DNA of 64,000 nucleotides from Treponema vincentii (lineage in GTDB: Bacteria; Spirochaetota; Spirochaetia; Treponematales; Treponemataceae). The notes beneath the pieces were generated by a model. That model did no database searches and had not been told where the DNA came from. It was given only the letters and a program-made list of their open reading frames with translations. Below are positions 16,980 to 24,763 of this stretch, one piece after another. Position 1 is the stretch's first letter. Each line of letters opens with the position of its first letter. A program made the position numbers and the translations under genes. The stretch is taken from NCBI RefSeq assembly GCF_018336815.1, contig NZ_CP050497.1:496001-560000 (forward strand). The letters run 5' to 3'.

Positions 16980-17125
16980 GGGCAACCGCATCAGGTATAG
17001 TAGATAAAAACCGCTGAAAAATTGAGACTGTGAGACCATTTGAACCGCGAAGAGGTTCAACTCTGGTTGAACAGTATCAATTTTTTCCGCGGGGTTGTTA
17101 AATAAATGCCCTGATGCGTTTATCC
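16980..17125. mobile_element. MITE-like element E2
   Basis: Ends GGGCAACCGCATCAGG and CCTGATGCGTTTATCC are an imperfect inverted repeat; length is 146 bp. Inner arms GCTGAAAAATTGA and TCAATTTTTTCCGC recall E1. The centre holds the segment TTGAACC-GCGAAGA-GGTTCAAC-TCTG-GTTGAAC, also in E3 and E4. Its right end is two bases from the stop codon of the Smr gene. Confidence 0.75.
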
Positions 17126-17127
17126 TG

Positions 17128-17634
17128 TTAATACTTTAGTATTACCCACGTCGACCCTGTCCCTCCGTCGCGTCCTTTGGGGTGTCCCGTTTCACCGGCA
17201 TGGATATTTGTTTCCAAAAACTTTTGTACGAACCGCGCTAATACAGGTCCATTTTGAGAATGATTCCCTTTCCCGTGGATGATGAGAATTTTTTGATACT
17301 CTCTGCGAACGGAATCTTCGAAAAAAGTAACCAGTGCACTGTAGGCTTCTTCAAGTGTCATGCCGTGTAAGTCGATTTCTGCTTGCGGGCGCATTGCCCG
17401 TAACCGCCGTTTTTCGGCAAGAGTATCAGTCTGAGTACTATCTTCAGAACCATTAGAATCTTTATCATAGACACCGTAGCGCCGCAACCAATAATCCATC
17501 GGATTTAAAGTTTGGGTATTTTCAGCCGTATATGCTATGGCTATCGGATTTTTTGCATCGCTTTGCATCCTTTTTTTCCCGTAAGGATGCTGAGTTTGTA
17601 TTTCCCATTGATTAAGGATCGCTTCAAAGTTCAT
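17128..17634 (-). CDS. Smr-domain protein
   Basis: A 168-residue protein with a C-terminal Smr (MutS2-related) domain. AEIDLHGMTLEEAYSALVTF gives the LDxHG motif, and ILIIHGKGNHSQNGPVLARF and STWVILKY complete the fold. Smr domains can nick DNA or cleave RNA; stand-alone bacterial versions have been linked to RNA cleavage in ribosome rescue. The N-terminal half is low-complexity. ATG 17634 has a strong Shine-Dalgarno (GAGGAGG). Confidence 0.88.
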   Translation of the reverse strand: MNFEAILNQWEIQTQHPYGKKRMQSDAKNPIAIAYTAENTQTLNPMDYWLRRYGVYDKDSNGSEDSTQTDTLAEKRRLRAMRPQAEIDLHGMTLEEAYSALVTFFEDSVRREYQKILIIHGKGNHSQNGPVLARFVQKFLETNIHAGETGHPKGRDGGTGSTWVILKY

Positions 17635-17710
17635 GGTACCCTCCTCAGAGGAATGAAAGTAAACAGATAAACAATGAAAGGTATAAAACGTTTCATTGAT
17701 ATTTTATTTT

Positions 17711-19678
17711 TTATAAAGATTCTATATTGACTAAATGAATTCTCCCGCCTTTTATTCCCCATGTTGTATATAGAAAAGAGTCCATTTGCGCAGCAGCCTG
17801 CATAAAACCTGCTGCCTTGGTTTTGCGGATGTATCTGCAAAGTACCGGTTCAGCCGCATTCATTAAATGGAACCATGAAAGCTGTATAAAATATTGTTGA
17901 AGAGAATCACTGCCTTGCTGGAGGATGTAAGCCATAAATTCGTTTTGAAGCAAGTAGTCATCATCAGTGTTATATTGCAGCGACGGATATATTTCAAAAT
18001 AACGGCGCAAAAAAAGCACAGCGCGCGGATCTGTCTGCCGGAAAACTTCCGTTACCGTATCACGGAAGCTTTCTTTCGTAAAATAAATACCATGCAGGCA
18101 TTCGTGGGTAATGAAGCGGTAGCGGAGATAAGCCGGAGATTGGCGGCTTATGGATACGATTGCGCCGCTTCCTGCTTCAATGCCGGTTTCCGTGCGGACA
18201 ATAATGCCGTTATGGAATAGAATTTTACGTAAATGCAGCTCCGATGTATTTAACGGGAAAGTTTCCTCTTCGGCTTTTTGAAAAAAGGCTGCAAGCGTTT
18301 CGGCCCGATAGTCGTGGGCATTAAACCCGTGAAGAGAATGACTCATTTCATCGGAGAGGAGTTTCCCCGTAAAGCCTTTTTTTTCCGCAAAGAACGAGAG
18401 TCGTTTAAGATAGGCATCCTGCACTGCATAGTCGGTAAAGTCGAAAATCAGTACCGAAGGAAACTGTTCCCATGCAAACAGTTCGTAAGACGGTTGCCGC
18501 CATTGTGCCTGCGGCCAATGCAAAATAAGCCCCGGATCGGCTGTGATGGGGGTGAGCAGTGCCGGTGTGTAATATTCGGCGGTAATGCCGCAGACTGTCG
18601 GTGTCGTGTCTGCCTCATTATCGACTTCATCCATATCTGCCTGTCCACTCGTGTCAGGAAGCATATCCGTATTGGATAACCTTTCCGCGCGGGGTTGTTC
18701 ATCAGTTTGTTCAATGCTAAAAACAGCATCGGGAAAGAGGCAGCCGTCAAGCGTAAAGTGAGATATATTCGGTGCACGGTATACGGATATGCGTTTGCCG
18801 CTGCATTGGAACGAAAGGCGCGGTTGTTTTTGTTCCGCCGCGGGTGTAGCCGGTAAGTCCTCGCCAAAATGGATAACGATAGAGTCCCTACCGCCTTTTC
18901 CGGCATATCCCGCCTCTATAACGGTATTTTCGGTATGTATAACGGCTGACGGTTTCGGCAACTCCGTGCGCAAGGGGATGCCCGTACCGGTACATAATTC
19001 AGTCGGGATATTGTCCCCGTCAGCGGTGGCGCCATACCATAATCCGGTACTGCTTTTCTTTAACCAGCCATACCGAACGGGGACGATTGCCGCGCTTTTC
19101 AGTTTCAAAGCCGATTGTGCTGAAACCATAAATCCCCTAATATTCGCTGTTCCTATTGCTGTACCTGCAAAGCCGATGCTGACGGTAAAGGTTCCGTGCG
19201 GCAGTATCTGCGCCGTAACGGGATGTTGCGGCATGACGGTTCCTTTCAATTTTCCAGAGGCGGAAAAATCGCTTGCATACAGTAAACCTACGGCAAATTC
19301 GGCAGAATCCGGTTGAATAGCGCTTGTGTTTATAGGCGCTGTGCCGCTCAATTTTGCGGCGGGCAGGGGCGGTTCAAACTCCAGCTCAAGCGCATACAAG
19401 CCGGAACCGGTTAAACCGAGCATTTCGGGGCTTTTTTCAAAGGCGAAATACATAACATCGGATTTTTCAGGGTTGCGTATTATACCGGTACGGGCATTTT
19501 TATTTAACGCCTTGAGCGGTACAACGCGGATAAGCTGCTCGGAAGCAACCGGTGAGGTTGCAGCTTTCTGCATATCCGTCGGCAAGGCAAGCGATACCGA
19601 CGACAGGGTATCGCTGCAAGCAGTACACATTAAAGAAGTGAAAACAAAAGCAAGAACGCCCCGCAGCAGGATATGCAT
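17711..19678 (-). CDS. Exported protein with HExxH zinc-protease-like motif
   Basis: A 655-residue protein I cannot assign to a named family. The N-terminus (LLRGVLAFVFTSLMCTAC) looks like a lipoprotein signal with a loose spirochaete lipobox. Residues ~40-350 are beta-rich. Later segments include LLSDEMSHSLHGFNAHDYR and, at H525-H529, ITHECLHGIYF, a clean HExxH zinc-binding motif. About 65 residues on, LLQNEFMAYIL could supply a gluzincin-type third ligand (E). I infer an extracytoplasmic zinc peptidase of a divergent family. It begins seven bases after metK on the same strand, so co-transcription is likely. Confidence 0.6.
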   Translation of the reverse strand: MHILLRGVLAFVFTSLMCTACSDTLSSVSLALPTDMQKAATSPVASEQLIRVVPLKALNKNARTGIIRNPEKSDVMYFAFEKSPEMLGLTGSGLYALELEFEPPLPAAKLSGTAPINTSAIQPDSAEFAVGLLYASDFSASGKLKGTVMPQHPVTAQILPHGTFTVSIGFAGTAIGTANIRGFMVSAQSALKLKSAAIVPVRYGWLKKSSTGLWYGATADGDNIPTELCTGTGIPLRTELPKPSAVIHTENTVIEAGYAGKGGRDSIVIHFGEDLPATPAAEQKQPRLSFQCSGKRISVYRAPNISHFTLDGCLFPDAVFSIEQTDEQPRAERLSNTDMLPDTSGQADMDEVDNEADTTPTVCGITAEYYTPALLTPITADPGLILHWPQAQWRQPSYELFAWEQFPSVLIFDFTDYAVQDAYLKRLSFFAEKKGFTGKLLSDEMSHSLHGFNAHDYRAETLAAFFQKAEEETFPLNTSELHLRKILFHNGIIVRTETGIEAGSGAIVSISRQSPAYLRYRFITHECLHGIYFTKESFRDTVTEVFRQTDPRAVLFLRRYFEIYPSLQYNTDDDYLLQNEFMAYILQQGSDSLQQYFIQLSWFHLMNAAEPVLCRYIRKTKAAGFMQAAAQMDSFLYTTWGIKGGRIHLVNIESL

Positions 19679-19685
19679 GTTGTTA

Positions 19686-20852
19686 CTATTTTATAGCAGC
19701 TTTTAAAGCGTCAACTTTATCGGTTTTTTCCCAGTTGAATTCAGGGCGGCCGAAGTGTCCGTAGGCGGCAGTCGCTTGATATATGGGTTTGCACAAATCG
19801 AGTGTTTTAATGATACCGGCAGGACTGAGGTCGAATACCTGCTGAACGGCTTGTTCGATTGCACCTTCCGACACTTTTGCAGTACCGAATGAATCTACCC
19901 GAATCGACACGGGGAACGGTACACCGATAGCGTAAGCGAGCTGCAATTCGCACCGTTCGGCAAGATCGGCAGCAACGATATTCTTTGCAACATAGCGCGC
20001 CATATATGCAGCTGAGCGGTCTACCTTGGTCGGGTCTTTACCGGAAAAGGCGCCCCCGCCGTGCCTACCCATACCACCATAGGTATCTACAATAATCTTC
20101 CGCCCCGTTAAACCGGTGTCGCCGAACGGACCACCGATAACAAAGCGTCCGGTAGGGTTAATAAAGAATTTAGTTTTTGCATCTAGTAAACCGGTCGGTT
20201 CAAGGACGGGTTTGACGATATTTTCGATAATCGCTTCTTTTAGTGAAGCATAAGAAATTGCAGGGTCGTGCTGATGAGAAATAACGACCGTATCGATACG
20301 CACGGGTTTATCGCCTTCATATTCTACCGTTACCTGACTCTTTGCATCGGGACGCAGCCAATCGATCTCTTTTGACTTACGCAGCTGCGAAGCCTTGCGC
20401 AGCAGCTTATGCGCATACATGATAGGGGCAGGCATCAATTCCGGCGTTTCTTTACACGCATAGCCGAACATCATCCCCTGGTCCCCTGCGCCCATTTGGT
20501 TCTGATACTCGCTGAGGCCGGTACCGTTGACCCCCTGTGCAATGTCGGGGGACTGAGCGTGAATCATGCTTAAAACAGCCATAGAATTGCAGTCAAGTCC
20601 GAATGCAGAATCGGTATAGCCGATTTCCCGTGCAATATTGCGGGCTGTTTGCTGTATATCAACAAAGGTACTGGTGGTAATTTCTCCACCGATAAGAATG
20701 AGCGCGGTTGAAGCAAACGTTTCGCATGCAACATGACTTTTAGGGTCGTCGCGCAAACAGGCATCCAACACTGCATCAGAAATTTGATCACAAAGTTTAT
20801 CGGGATGGCCTTCTCCGACCGATTCCGAGGTAAATAATTTATGTTCGTTCAT
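19686..20852 (-). CDS. metK: S-adenosylmethionine synthetase
   Basis: A 388-residue cytosolic enzyme making SAM from methionine and ATP. Signature motifs are [16 protein letters not shown] near the N-terminus, [12 protein letters not shown], and the glycine-rich [22 protein letters not shown] 20852 follows GATAGGAG; an ATG five codons upstream is less likely. I see no SAM riboswitch in the leader; the promoter appears to be at 20892-20920. Length is normal for the family. Confidence 0.97.
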   Translation of the reverse strand: MNEHKLFTSESVGEGHPDKLCDQISDAVLDACLRDDPKSHVACETFASTALILIGGEITTSTFVDIQQTARNIAREIGYTDSAFGLDCNSMAVLSMIHAQSPDIAQGVNGTGLSEYQNQMGAGDQGMMFGYACKETPELMPAPIMYAHKLLRKASQLRKSKEIDWLRPDAKSQVTVEYEGDKPVRIDTVVISHQHDPAISYASLKEAIIENIVKPVLEPTGLLDAKTKFFINPTGRFVIGGPFGDTGLTGRKIIVDTYGGMGRHGGGAFSGKDPTKVDRSAAYMARYVAKNIVAADLAERCELQLAYAIGVPFPVSIRVDSFGTAKVSEGAIEQAVQQVFDLSPAGIIKTLDLCKPIYQATAAYGHFGRPEFNWEKTDKVDALKAAIK

Positions 20853-20891
20853 TATTACTCCTATCATTAAAAGTGTTATGAAGCAGCCGCT

Positions 20892-20920
20892 ATCATACTG
20901 TTATCGGTCTAAATGTACAA
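20892..20920 (-). promoter_or_regulatory. Predicted metK promoter
   Basis: On the minus strand: TTGTAC, 17-base spacer, TATGAT, about 40 bases before ATG 20852. A terminal repeat of element E5 begins 14 bp further upstream. Confidence 0.5.
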
Positions 20921-20933
20921 GCTACGGGAAGGA

Positions 20934-21126
20934 AGGTAAACGCATCAGACGCTTGTTTATATCTTCCCGTAAAATCAGGTGGCTGTTCAAGCAGAGTAAC
21001 GCCAAGGAATTGCCATCCGTGTCAATTCCTTGGTTGCCGGTTTTTTAAAAACCGGTTTCCGTTTAGCACCACTGCCATCCTTGGCAGTTCTGACTGCAAT
21101 TCAAATGCTTGCCCAACCACCTGATT
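20934..21126. mobile_element. MITE-like element E5, one outer end missing
   Basis: The left end AGGTAAACGCATCAGA (20934-20949) matches the family terminal repeat; no right partner is visible. An inner inverted pair AATCAGGTGG (20973-20982) and CCACCTGATT (21117-21126) encloses a paired GGA-hairpin module and a CCGGTTTTT..AAAAACCGG hairpin (21038-21056). Confidence 0.65.
21002..21088 (-). repeat. Paired GGA-hairpin module inside E5
   Basis: Minus strand: hairpin 21088-21071 (CTGCCA-AGGA-TGGCAG, the same 18 bases as at 7046-7063), a middle CCGG-ended hairpin, then hairpin 21033-21002 (14-base arms, one mismatch, loop CGGA). Confidence 0.7.
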
Positions 21127-21176
21127 GTGCGATTTGTATCTACCGAGAGAGGAAACTTAGAGCGGACATAAAAAAA

Positions 21177-21268
21177 CCGGGAGCACTACGGCACAAGAAG
21201 AATTAATCTACCGCTGCTTCCTTCCGGATCTGACGGGGTTTGAAAAACCTTCTTTGCATAGGTCCCGG
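21177..21268 (-). ncRNA. ffs: Signal recognition particle RNA (4.5S, small bacterial type)
   Basis: The minus-strand transcript starts CCGGGACC and ends GTGCTCCCGG, forming the closing stem. The conserved SRP domain IV is present (GTCAGATCCGGAAGGAAGC followed by AGC). A T-run follows the last stem base and acts as terminator. Only two bases separate it from the upstream tRNA-Ser(GGA), so it must be released by tRNA processing from a common transcript. Its protein partner Ffh is encoded at 43768-45093. Confidence 0.93.
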
Positions 21269-21270
21269 TA

Positions 21271-21357
21271 CGGAGAGAGAGGGATTCGAACCCTCGGTAC
21301 CCTTTCGGGCACACACGACTTCCAATCGTGTACCTTCGACCACTCGGACATCTCTCC
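21271..21357 (-). tRNA. tRNA-Ser(GGA)
   Basis: Acceptor GGAGAGA/TCTCTCC with discriminator G, anticodon loop TTGGAAG, long variable arm, T-loop GGTTCGAATCCC. CCA is not encoded. The 3' end lies two bases from the SRP RNA. Confidence 0.95.
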
Positions 21358-21449
21358 AAAGTGTTGAAAGCACCTGAAAGTATTGAAATTTTCAGGGTGT
21401 TTCGGAAAGTGCATAAAGAAGATGCTTGGCTGCGTTGCTCCGTTAAAAA

Positions 21450-21534
21450 CGGAGAGAGGGGGATTCGAACCCCCGGTACCTTGCGGTACAACGGTTTTCG
21501 AGACCGCCCGATTCGACCGCTCTCGCATCTCTCC
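21450..21534 (-). tRNA. tRNA-Ser(CGA)
   Basis: Acceptor GGAGAGA/TCTCTCC, anticodon loop CTCGAAA, long variable arm, discriminator G. CCA is not encoded. Confidence 0.95.
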
Positions 21535-21541
21535 AGTAGCA

Positions 21542-21616
21542 TGAGACTAGGCGGGCTCGAACCGCCGACCTTCAGATCCGCAATCTGACGCTCTAATCCA
21601 ACTGAGCTATAATCTC
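21542..21616 (-). tRNA. tRNA-Arg(GCG), copy 3 in transcription order
   Basis: GAGATTA acceptor pairs with TAGTCTC, discriminator A. The anticodon loop TTGCGGA gives GCG, and A20 in the D-loop fits arginine identity. Identical to the copy at 21633. Confidence 0.9.
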
Positions 21617-21632
21617 AAAAATAAATAACCGA

Positions 21633-21707
21633 TGAGACTAGGCGGGCTCGAACCGCCGACCTTCAGATCCGCAATCTGACGCTCTAATCCAACTGAGCTA
21701 TAATCTC
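21633..21707 (-). tRNA. tRNA-Arg(GCG), copy 2
   Basis: Identical to 21542-21616, including the flanking AAAATAAATAACCGA spacer; the repeat unit is 91 bp. Confidence 0.9.
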
Positions 21708-21723
21708 AAAAATAAATAACCGA

Positions 21724-21798
21724 TGAGACTAGGCGGACTCGAACCGCCGACCTTCAGATCCGCAATCTGACGCTCTGATCCAACTGAGCTATAATCTC
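21724..21798 (-). tRNA. tRNA-Arg(GCG), copy 1
   Basis: Differs from the other two copies at two positions, one in the T-stem/loop region and one in the D-loop; anticodon GCG is kept. Confidence 0.9.
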
Positions 21799-21872
21799 AA
21801 ATATCCCCGATATGCTTTGTCCATTAATGCATTCTTACCGCTTAATGCACAACAATACCCGGTTTTATCTTA

Positions 21873-21959
21873 CGGAGCAGGGGGGATTCGAACCCCCGGT
21901 ACCCGGATGGGTACAACTCCTTAGCAGGGAGCCCGATTCGGCCACTCTCGCACCGCTCC
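21873..21959 (-). tRNA. tRNA-Ser(GCT)
   Basis: Acceptor GGAGCGG/CTGCTCC with discriminator G, anticodon loop CTGCTAA, long variable arm. CCA is not encoded. Confidence 0.95.
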
Positions 21960-22030
21960 AAAGTTATTGCCTGTCTAAGTTATCGGTTTTATATACGCAC
22001 ATATAAAGGAACGTGCCGCCCTTTATTTTA

Positions 22031-22115
22031 CGGAGCAGGGGGGATTCGAACCCCCGGTACCTCGCAGCACAACGGTTTTCAAGACCGCCGCCTTAAACCA
22101 CTCGGCCACCGCTCC
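22031..22115 (-). tRNA. tRNA-Ser(TGA)
   Basis: Acceptor GGAGCGG/CTGCTCC with discriminator G, anticodon loop CTTGAAA, long variable arm. First gene of the cluster; a good promoter lies 13 bases upstream. Confidence 0.95.
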
Positions 22116-22128
22116 ATAATCGGCTTAT

Positions 22129-22158
22129 ATATTAGCCTAGAATAACGCCGAATGTCAA
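22129..22158 (-). promoter_or_regulatory. Predicted promoter of the tRNA-SRP RNA cluster
   Basis: On the minus strand: perfect TTGACA, 18-base spacer, TAATAT, 13 bases before tRNA-Ser(TGA). No terminator is visible until after the SRP RNA, so the eight RNAs may form one transcript. Confidence 0.65.
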
Positions 22159-22360
22159 GACTATCGCTCAAACCGTATCGATTTTTCTATTTAATAGCCC
22201 ATAACAGCGCATGTAAAAAAAATTATAAATTTTTTTGCAAAAATACCGTAAATTTCCAGCCATTTTTAAATGAATGCTTTATATAACAGGTACTACAAGA
22301 TCAAAAGAGACCGGAACCGCAGCGAGCGGGAATTCGGTTCTCTTATTTTAGGAGGCTATT

Positions 22361-22771
22361 ATGCACAATTTGAATTCGTTGATCATTGAGGGAAATGTGG
22401 TTCGCGATCCCGTGGTAAAGGCAACGCCTAAAGGGACGCCGCTCTGTGTATTCTCTATCGCTTCGAACCGCTTTTTTAAGCAGGAAGATCAAACAACACA
22501 GGAAACTTCGTTTTTTGATGTTGAAACGTGGGCACGCTTAGCGGAACTCTGCGGGGAGAATTGCACAAAAGGCCGCGGAGTACGGGTTGTCGGACGTTTA
22601 AAGCAAGACCGCTGGGTAGGTACCGATGGCAAACACTACAGCAAGATTAAAGTAGTAGCCGAGCACATCGAGTTTAAGCCCTTGTTTAAAAACGGGAAAC
22701 AGCCTGCCGATGCATTAGACGATATGCGTGAGGAGACCGTCCCTGAAAAAGAGGCTGTACCTGCCTTTTAA
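22361..22771 (+). CDS. ssb: Single-stranded DNA-binding protein
   Basis: A 136-residue OB-fold protein. N-terminal NSLIIEGNVVRDPVVKATPK and the central FFDVETWARLAELCGENCTK and VVGRLKQDRWVGTDGKHYSK match bacterial SSB. The tail is short and acidic (DDMREETVPEKEA) and ends VPAF, not the usual DDDIPF, but a terminal hydrophobic Phe is kept. Start ATG 22361 follows AGGAGG. Confidence 0.92.
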   Translation: MHNLNSLIIEGNVVRDPVVKATPKGTPLCVFSIASNRFFKQEDQTTQETSFFDVETWARLAELCGENCTKGRGVRVVGRLKQDRWVGTDGKHYSKIKVVAEHIEFKPLFKNGKQPADALDDMREETVPEKEAVPAF

Positions 22772-22778
22772 AAAAAAT

Positions 22779-22808
22779 GCCGGTGGCTCCATATTTAGAA
22801 CCACCGGC
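22779..22808 (-). terminator. Intrinsic terminator between converging ssb and malic enzyme genes
   Basis: GCCGGTGG and CCACCGGC form the stem; on the minus strand it is followed by ATTTTTTTT. An A-tract before it on the plus strand means it acts mainly on the malic enzyme transcript. Confidence 0.75.
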
Positions 22809-22843
22809 AGATAGTATGTTGCTAACACAAAGTCTCAAAAGTA

Positions 22844-24343
22844 TTATTTGCTACGCTGATTTTTGATTTGTTCGATTGCGTAGTCCATCGCTTGATTAAA
22901 GAAGTCTTGCGGAGGTTCTTTGATAAATCCGCTATCCATCAGCTGCTGCGTCAGCGCTCTGCTTTCTGCAATCTCGGCCTTAGCCTGCTTAAACGCTTCA
23001 TCCCATGTAATGGTGATACGGGCAAGACCTTCTTTTATCGCCTGCATTGCGACATCGGCCGCTTCGACGGCAAAGACATCTTCATCATCCATCTTTACAA
23101 CGATGTTTTCGGGATCAATGCCTTTTTTCTCCGAATAGTCGGCAATGGAGTGCGCACAGCGGATAGCCATACCGTCGGAAATCTTCCGTGCACGAACCAA
23201 CAACGCACCTTTCAAAATTCCGGGGAAGCAGACGGAGTTATTGATCTGGTTCGGGAAGTCTCCGCGCCCGGTACCGGTAATAAAGGCGCCGGCAGCTTTG
23301 GCATCGTGCGGCCAAATTTCGGGAACGGGATTTGCGCAGGTAAACACGATGGGTTTATCGCCCATAGAGGCAATTTGCTCTTTGGTTACCGTGTTGGGAC
23401 CCGGTTTGGACAGAGCGATCAGCACGTCGGCGCCTTTTAGCGCTTCGTTAAAGTCGTTTATCCGGTTGGGGTTTGTCGCTTGACACAGCTCCCACTTGCG
23501 GTAATAACGTGTGTCGGCTTTGATGTCTTCCCTGCCTGCATGGAGCGCACCCTTGGAGTCGCAAATAATCATCTTTGCGGGATCTCCGCCGTCCTGCAGG
23601 ATGAGGCGTGCAATCGTCGTGTTGGAAGCGCCTGCACCGAGAAGTACAATGCGGCAGTCTCCAATTTTTTTACCGGCAAGTTTCAGCGCATTGAGTAAAC
23701 CGGCAAGCGTAATACAGGCCGTTCCTTGAGCGTCGTCGTGCCAAACAGGAATGTCGCATTCTTCCCGCAGCGTATCCAGAACTTTAAAGCAATCCGGCTG
23801 CTGAATATCTTCCAGATTAACTGCGCCGGCGCTCGGTTCCAGCATTTTCACAAAATCGATAATCTTATCGGGGCAATGTTTACCGGCGGGGAAGTTGTAT
23901 TTCTTTTCTTCATTCGGCTTGACGTAGGAATCGATACAGATGGGATAGGCGTCCACACCGCCTAAGTACTTCATCAGCATACATTTACCTTCCATAACAC
24001 CAAGTCCGCCGGAAGGAGAACAATCCCCGTCGCCCAGTACGCGGGTGGAATCACTGACAACCGCTACAAGATTCCCTCGATTGGAAAGCATAAAGGAGCT
24101 GTCGTGATTATCGCGGATACCGGTAGAAACGGCGGATACGCCCGGCGTATACCAAACGTTAAACCAGTTAAATCCGTAAATCCCGCATTTTGGGACGGTT
24201 TGCAGTTTTCCGCCATAAAATTCGTGTGTTAACAGTGAAAGTTTTTTTAAAAACAGCGTTTTCGCCGCCGCTTTTTCATTTTCCGTAAAGTCGGAAGGGA
24301 AGTGTTCCGTAATAGATTGTAAATCTTTATTGATAGTTTTCAT
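22844..24343 (-). CDS. NAD(P)-dependent malic enzyme
   Basis: A 499-residue enzyme decarboxylating malate to pyruvate. Family motifs: YTPGVSAVSTGIRDN, SNRGNLVAVVSDSTRVLGDG, the catalytic/metal region VKMLEPSAGAVNLEDIQ and IPVWHDDAQGTA, and the nucleotide site RIVLLGAGASNTTIARLIL. It is slightly longer than small bacterial malic enzymes because of a C-terminal extension. It supplies pyruvate and reducing power. Its promoter leaves essentially no leader before ATG 24343. Confidence 0.9.
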   Translation of the reverse strand: MKTINKDLQSITEHFPSDFTENEKAAAKTLFLKKLSLLTHEFYGGKLQTVPKCGIYGFNWFNVWYTPGVSAVSTGIRDNHDSSFMLSNRGNLVAVVSDSTRVLGDGDCSPSGGLGVMEGKCMLMKYLGGVDAYPICIDSYVKPNEEKKYNFPAGKHCPDKIIDFVKMLEPSAGAVNLEDIQQPDCFKVLDTLREECDIPVWHDDAQGTACITLAGLLNALKLAGKKIGDCRIVLLGAGASNTTIARLILQDGGDPAKMIICDSKGALHAGREDIKADTRYYRKWELCQATNPNRINDFNEALKGADVLIALSKPGPNTVTKEQIASMGDKPIVFTCANPVPEIWPHDAKAAGAFITGTGRGDFPNQINNSVCFPGILKGALLVRARKISDGMAIRCAHSIADYSEKKGIDPENIVVKMDDEDVFAVEAADVAMQAIKEGLARITITWDEAFKQAKAEIAESRALTQQLMDSGFIKEPPQDFFNQAMDYAIEQIKNQRSK

Positions 24344-24349
24344 AGGATA

Positions 24350-24378
24350 AGTGTAGCACGGTTATACTGTCCCTGCAA
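24350..24378 (-). promoter_or_regulatory. Predicted leaderless promoter of the malic enzyme gene
   Basis: On the minus strand: TTGCAG, 17-base spacer, TACACT, then TATCCT and ATG 24343. No Shine-Dalgarno is present. Confidence 0.55.
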
Positions 24379-24647
24379 GCTATCCTTTTGAAATATACGA
24401 CGCATCTGCGTTGTCGCTTAACAAAAAACAGTCCTCGACGTACAACAAGTACGCCTGCGGGTGTTTTTTGTACGCTCCTAGCATCTGCATCATCTATTTC
24501 AAAAGGCTTACGGAAAGGATGAACAGTAAATGCCGCTACTGCAATAAATGCTCGACGTACAACAAGTACGCCTCCGCTTTATTTTTGTTCGCGCCTTGTA
24601 TCCGGTATCACTATTTTCAAAAGGCTTACGGTGAAAGACTTTTCAGA

Positions 24648-24763
24648 ACGGACAGGGATGTCCGTGAAATTGAGCAGCAGCGAGTTTGCCCCGCAAACTC
24701 GACGTTGAACAGTGTACACGGAAGTACACTGTTCAACAGGCTATTTTCAAAAGGCTTACGGAG
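24648..24763 (+). repeat. Paired GGA-hairpin module with conserved tail
   Basis: ACGGACA-GGGA-TGTCCGT (24648-24665), middle hairpin CGAGTTTGC-CCC-GCAAACTCG, then a 34-base hairpin 24704-24737 (GTGTACA-CGGA, one inner mismatch), followed by AGGCTATTTTCAAAAGGCTT as after 1008. Confidence 0.75.

Noticed and set aside
20853-20891. SAM riboswitch before metK
   Set aside because: The leader is only about 40 bases long and shows no SAM-box structure.
21186-21588. Open frames across the tRNA cluster
   Set aside because: They overlap well-defined tRNA genes and the SRP RNA; the reading frame is incidental.
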